Made by a program: the position numbers and the translations under genes
NCBI GenBank assembly: GCA_017500935.1
Contig: JAFVXW010000087.1
Location: forward strand, 62,001 to 126,000
Length of the DNA stretch: 64,000 nt
Source: Lachnospiraceae bacterium
GTDB taxonomy: Bacteria > Bacillota > Clostridia > Lachnospirales > Lachnospiraceae
Direction of reading: 5' to 3'
The notes under the pieces: generated by a model
The model's database searches: none
What the model was told of the DNA's origin: nothing
Seen by the model: only the letters and a program-made list of their open reading frames with translations
Shown: in pieces, positions 60,594 to 64,000 of the stretch
How the letters are laid out: the number at the start of each line of letters is the position of its first letter
How positions within the stretch are numbered: position 1 is the stretch's first letter

Positions 60594-62197
60594 ATAGTGC
60601 GCTAGAGGAGACTAAACTATCTGTTCACTTGTCAGAACTGTTTTATTATATGTTTTTCGGGATACTATTCGCAGCCAAAGGGATAGGTCTTGAATACGGA
60701 CAAAAGATGTTTTATTTATGCATGTTGGCAGCATTAGTGTGCCTGTGCGGAAAAGTGTTGCTGACAGCTTATTCCTGTATAGAGTGGTTAATCATGTTCG
60801 CTCTTGTTATGTTGGGAATATTGATTCATAAAAATTCTGGAGAAATTGCAGCTCTAGCGGCAGTATTAGTAATCATAGGTATGAAAAATATTCCGATAAA
60901 AAGATTAATGGGAGTATGCCTTGGAATCTGGAGTATTATGTTTGCATTGTCATATATATTAGGCTATTTCCATATCAAAGACGGTGCAGTTGTGGTACAT
61001 GAAAAATTAGGCTTAGGGCCAATTATACGTTGGTCTTTAGGGTATACTCATCCGAATGTGCTTCATGTCTCATATTTTATTCTGGTGACATTGTTGATTT
61101 ATACTTTTGCATGGCAGGGAAAGAAACTCTGGATGGCATCAGGAATTTTGTTTATTGGTAATATTTTTGTTTTTTTATATTCTATCAGTTATACAGGTGT
61201 TCTGATTGTTACAGGATACTTGATTCTTAATTTATATATGCAGATGCGAAGAAAAATAAGTTTAGTGGAAAAAATATTACTTCAGACAGTTTTTCCAGTA
61301 TGTGTGATATTTCCGATAGCAGGTCCTTTCTTGTTAAAAGGTAAAGCATTTGCTTTTTTTAATAAACTATTATCAACCAGATTTGAATTGGTATATAATA
61401 TTTTTCATGAGTTTTCGCCTTCGCTTTTGGGGACAAGAGTATATTTTGAGAATACCATGGCTAAGTTGACATTAGACAGTTCTTTTGCGTATTTATTAAT
61501 GTATTATGGAATAATTGCTTTTATTCTTTTTGTTACAGCTTATTTTTTTCTGATTCGTTATCTTGTGAAAAAAGATATGAGATGGGAATTGGCAATTGTT
61601 TTGGCAGTTGTTGTTGCAGGAGTCACGGAGCAGTTTCTGTTTAATCTTTCCTTTAAGAACATTACTTTTTTTCTTGTGGGCAGTTATTTGTATATTGTTT
61701 TGGGTTATGGGAAAAAAGATAAATATTGGAATCAGGAATTTTGTGTTTTGCGTAAATGGAAAAATTTAAAGATTGTGTGTTATGCGCCATGGAAACAGTG
61801 GAAGGCTGAATTTTCCGGTTTATTTACAAAAAGGAAAGTAATATTTGGTGCTGTTTTAGCAATATGTACTGCTTGCTGTGTTTTGGGGTTGGTTTGGTCG
61901 GACATTCCGCAAAGTGTATATGTTAATAAGTGGCTAACAGATTACAGAAATGAAAAAGAAGAGATATATCTTGATACACAAGCTGTTTCAGATGTGTTTG
62001 ACAGCATAGTTCTTGGATATAATGGACCGGATGTTGGAATGTATTGCTTTACTGGAAATATCATTAAGATTGAAAGAATCCGTGTTATAATAGGTGCATT
62101 TGTGCTTGGCGGAATATTCGTATTAATGATGGCAGTTGGATTTGGGATTTTGAGAAAAATTCGATTGTCTTTTAAAATAGATGGATGGGGTAAATAA
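60590..62197 (+). CDS. Polytopic membrane protein, Wzy/O-antigen polymerase-like
   Basis: A 535-residue protein with about twelve helices. The loop after the middle helices contains LGPIIRWSLGYTHPNVLHVS (the family-like Gly-x-x-His/Asn-Pro region) and SPSLLGTRVYFEN, followed by SFAYLLMYYG, as in Wzy polymerases. Beyond the usual end there is an extra C-terminal module: a cytoplasmic segment, a helix, an outside stretch of about 70 residues (DIPQSVYVNKWLTD onward) and a last helix. ATG 60590 overlaps the previous stop (ATGA). AT-rich codon use sets it apart from genes left of 58 kb. Confidence 0.7.
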   Translation: MNSALEETKLSVHLSELFYYMFFGILFAAKGIGLEYGQKMFYLCMLAALVCLCGKVLLTAYSCIEWLIMFALVMLGILIHKNSGEIAALAAVLVIIGMKNIPIKRLMGVCLGIWSIMFALSYILGYFHIKDGAVVVHEKLGLGPIIRWSLGYTHPNVLHVSYFILVTLLIYTFAWQGKKLWMASGILFIGNIFVFLYSISYTGVLIVTGYLILNLYMQMRRKISLVEKILLQTVFPVCVIFPIAGPFLLKGKAFAFFNKLLSTRFELVYNIFHEFSPSLLGTRVYFENTMAKLTLDSSFAYLLMYYGIIAFILFVTAYFFLIRYLVKKDMRWELAIVLAVVVAGVTEQFLFNLSFKNITFFLVGSYLYIVLGYGKKDKYWNQEFCVLRKWKNLKIVCYAPWKQWKAEFSGLFTKRKVIFGAVLAICTACCVLGLVWSDIPQSVYVNKWLTDYRNEKEEIYLDTQAVSDVFDSIVLGYNGPDVGMYCFTGNIIKIERIRVIIGAFVLGGIFVLMMAVGFGILRKIRLSFKIDGWGK

Positions 62198-62198
62198 A

Positions 62199-63401
62199 GT
62201 GAAAATATTAATTGTCAACAAATTCCTTTATCCCAATGGCGGGTCAGAAACCTATATTTTTGAAATCGGAAAAAAACTGCAGGAGATGGGACATGAAGTG
62301 CAGTTTTTTGGAATGGAGCATGAGAGACGCTGTGTGGGTAACCGAGTGGAAAGTTATACCTCCAATATGGATTTTCATACAGGGAAACTGGCGAAGGTGA
62401 TGTATCCGTTCAAAATCATTTATTCTGCGGAGGCAAGGGGAAAAATCCGGAAAGTACTGGATGACTTTTCACCGGATGTGGTACATTTGAATAATTTTAA
62501 TTTTCAGTTGACACCCTCTATTATTTATGAAATCCGAAAGTTCGAAAAAGTCTGCGGACATAAGATAAATATTGTTTTTACTGCTCATGATTATCAGTTG
62601 GTGTGTCCGAATCATCTGATGATGCAGCCAAATAAAAGTTTATGTTCGGAATGTCTGAACGGCGGTTATTTGTCCTGCGTAAAAAATGGATGTATCCATG
62701 GTTCAAAAGTAAAAAGTATTTTAGGAGCATTGGAAGGCTGGATTTATCGGACGCTTCATACTTATAAAGAAATAGACAGAGTGATTTGTCCAAGCAGATT
62801 TATCGAAGAAAAGCTTGCTCATAATCCTGATTTAATAGGGAAAACTGTAGTGATGCATAATTTTGTGGATCGCTGGAATCAAACAATAGCAGAAAAGCAG
62901 GATTATGTATTATATTTTGGACGTTTTTGTGAGGAAAAAGGAACAGCCACATTGTTGGAGGTTTGTCGCATGCTTCCTGAGATTCCTTTTGTGTTTGCCG
63001 GCGGTGGTCCTATGGCAGAAGAAGTAAGCAAGCTTCCTAACATAGAAAATAGGGGATTTTTGAGTGGAGAAGAACTGATCCGCACGATCAGCCAGGCAAG
63101 ATTTTCTGTTTTTACATCTGAATGGTATGAAAATTGTCCGTTTACAATCATGGAAACGCAGATGTATGGAACTCCGGTCATTGCATCAGACCTTGGAGGG
63201 ACCCCTGAACTTTTAAAAGATAAAGTGACCGGAGAATTGTTTGAGGGTGGAAATAAAGAGGAGCTTGCCTGGAAAATTCAGCAGCTTTGGAATGACAGAC
63301 AGCTTTTGGACAATTATACAAATGCATGTCAGGATGTTCATTTTGATTCAACGGAACAATATTGTGAAAAGTTGTTAAATGTATATACAGGTATATTGTA
63401 A
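62199..63401 (+). CDS. GT4 glycosyltransferase with cysteine cluster
   Basis: A 400-residue GT-B enzyme: ILIVNKFLYPNGGSETYIFE, VHLNNFNFQLTPSIIYEI, FTAHDYQLVCPNHLMM, VLYFGRFCEEKGTATLLEV and YENCPFTIMETQMYGTPVIA. An inserted segment after the AHDY motif holds five cysteines (136, 149, 152, 160, 165) with C-x2-C and C-x4-C spacing, probably a metal-binding loop; related GT4s with such loops are known in several phyla. GTG 62199 after GATGGGG is preferred over ATG 62181, which overlaps the previous gene without a site. Confidence 0.83.
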   Translation: MKILIVNKFLYPNGGSETYIFEIGKKLQEMGHEVQFFGMEHERRCVGNRVESYTSNMDFHTGKLAKVMYPFKIIYSAEARGKIRKVLDDFSPDVVHLNNFNFQLTPSIIYEIRKFEKVCGHKINIVFTAHDYQLVCPNHLMMQPNKSLCSECLNGGYLSCVKNGCIHGSKVKSILGALEGWIYRTLHTYKEIDRVICPSRFIEEKLAHNPDLIGKTVVMHNFVDRWNQTIAEKQDYVLYFGRFCEEKGTATLLEVCRMLPEIPFVFAGGGPMAEEVSKLPNIENRGFLSGEELIRTISQARFSVFTSEWYENCPFTIMETQMYGTPVIASDLGGTPELLKDKVTGELFEGGNKEELAWKIQQLWNDRQLLDNYTNACQDVHFDSTEQYCEKLLNVYTGIL

Positions 63402-63422
63402 TATACGGAAATGAGGAAAGAT

Positions 63423-64000
63423 ATGACAAAAAGAACACTATACGGAACAGTGATCGTAACATATCGCTGTAATGCACGATGTAATATGTGTGATTGTTTT
63501 AAGGACCCGACCAGACCGGAACAGGAAATTACATTAGATGATATTAAAAAACTGCCGGAGATGGCGTTTACCAATATTACCGGTGGAGAACCGTTTATCA
63601 GAAAAGATATTCCGGATATTGTCCGTGAATTGTATAAAAAGTCTGATCGTATTGTGATTTCCACTAACGGTTATTTTACAGACAGAATTATTGCTCTTTG
63701 CAAAGAATTTCCGAAAGTGGGAATCCGTATCAGTATCGAAGGGCTTCAGGAAACGAATGATAAAATACGAGGAATTCCCAACGGATTTACCAGAGGTTAC
63801 GAGACTTTGAAGACTTTGGTTGAAATGGGACATCCGGATGTGGGATTTGGTATGACTGTACAGGACATGAATTGTGAGGATCTTGTACCGCTTTATAATA
63901 TTGCAAATGATATGGGTATGGAATTTGCGACTGCAACCCTGCACAATTCCTTTTATTTCCGCAAGACAGATAATAAGATTGATGATAAACTGAAAGTGGC
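63423..64000 (+). CDS. Radical SAM protein, 3' end cut by window
   Basis: The frame is open to the window edge (192 full codons). The N terminus TLYGTVIVTYRCNARC leads into the 4Fe-4S motif C16-x3-C20-x2-C23, followed by GGEP (54-57), STNGYF and RISIEGLQETNDKIRG, so the first strands of the radical SAM barrel are present. GAGGAAAG lies before ATG 63423. Whether a SPASM domain follows cannot be seen. In glycan loci such proteins may modify sugars, peptides or lipid carriers; the function here is open. Confidence 0.87.
   Translation, partial: MTKRTLYGTVIVTYRCNARCNMCDCFKDPTRPEQEITLDDIKKLPEMAFTNITGGEPFIRKDIPDIVRELYKKSDRIVISTNGYFTDRIIALCKEFPKVGIRISIEGLQETNDKIRGIPNGFTRGYETLKTLVEMGHPDVGFGMTVQDMNCEDLVPLYNIANDMGMEFATATLHNSFYFRKTDNKIDDKLKV

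Noticed and set aside
1..64000. CRISPR arrays, tRNA or rRNA genes, insertion sequences, attachment sites
   Set aside because: No regularly spaced repeats, cloverleaf sequences, transposases or integrases were seen on either strand.

Overview
The window is one long, almost entirely plus-strand glycan-biosynthesis locus. Gene families (CotH kinase, PrdX-type editing protein, GT4/GT2 arrays, Firmicutes-style GT-C proteins), GGAGG-type ribosome binding sites, frequent TTG/GTG starts and moderate GC content suggest a Clostridia genome, most likely a Lachnospiraceae. This assignment is inferred from content only. There are no rRNA, tRNA, insertion sequence, phage or CRISPR signals, and no gene-free stretch longer than about 160 bases.

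Layout. (1) 1-3023: the 3' end of pseB, a GT2, and a convergent pseG; these belong to pseudaminic acid synthesis and are the only genes near a minus-strand unit. (2) 3183-9553: a CotH-family kinase, a PglK-like ABC flippase, a membrane acyltransferase and a polytopic GT-C-like protein. (3) 9576-15964: wecE, a GNAT acetyltransferase, an ArnC/GtrB-like polyprenyl-phosphate sugar transferase and two further GT-C-like membrane proteins; together they look like a system that makes dTDP-Fuc4NAc or a close relative, loads it on undecaprenyl phosphate and uses it outside the cell. (4) 16036-26054: an O-antigen ligase/polymerase, then pglF, a PrdX-like deacylase, pglE, pglC, a PLP decarboxylase, an ATP-grasp ligase and a PglA-like GT4. 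This is a bacillosamine-type initiation cassette without a visible pglD. (5) 26089-31624: a TviB-type UDP-HexNAc dehydrogenase, a broken SGNH lipoprotein gene, a TviC-type epimerase, an ArnA-like formyltransferase and a NodB-like protein. (6) 31674-44007: four GT4 enzymes, a second NodB-like protein, two asparagine-synthase-type amidotransferases, and between them an acyl carrier protein/MBOAT/SGNH set resembling DltC/DltB/DltD. (7) 44013-58648: GT2, GT4, GT11 (one broken, one divergent, one intact), GT17 and DUF5672 enzymes, a second PglK-like flippase, a Wzy-like polymerase, a pyruvyl transferase and a GH88/105-like protein with a lysine-rich tail. (8) 58698-64000: a more AT-rich end with a WecG-GT4 fusion, another polymerase-like membrane protein, a GT4 with a cysteine cluster and a radical SAM gene cut by the window edge.

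How it fits together (inference): PglF/PglE/PglC start a lipid-linked glycan on a diamino-sugar; TviB/TviC supply HexNAc uronic acids which the AsnB-like enzymes may turn into uronamides; the many GT4/GT2/GT11/GT17 enzymes extend the chain; the PglK-like ABC proteins flip it; Wzy-like proteins polymerise or ligate it; and acetyl, acyl, formyl, pyruvyl and possibly aminoacyl groups decorate it. Two flippases and three polymerase-like proteins suggest more than one glycan is made. Two genes carry an in-frame stop inside otherwise intact reading frames (TAG at 27770, TGA at 45871).
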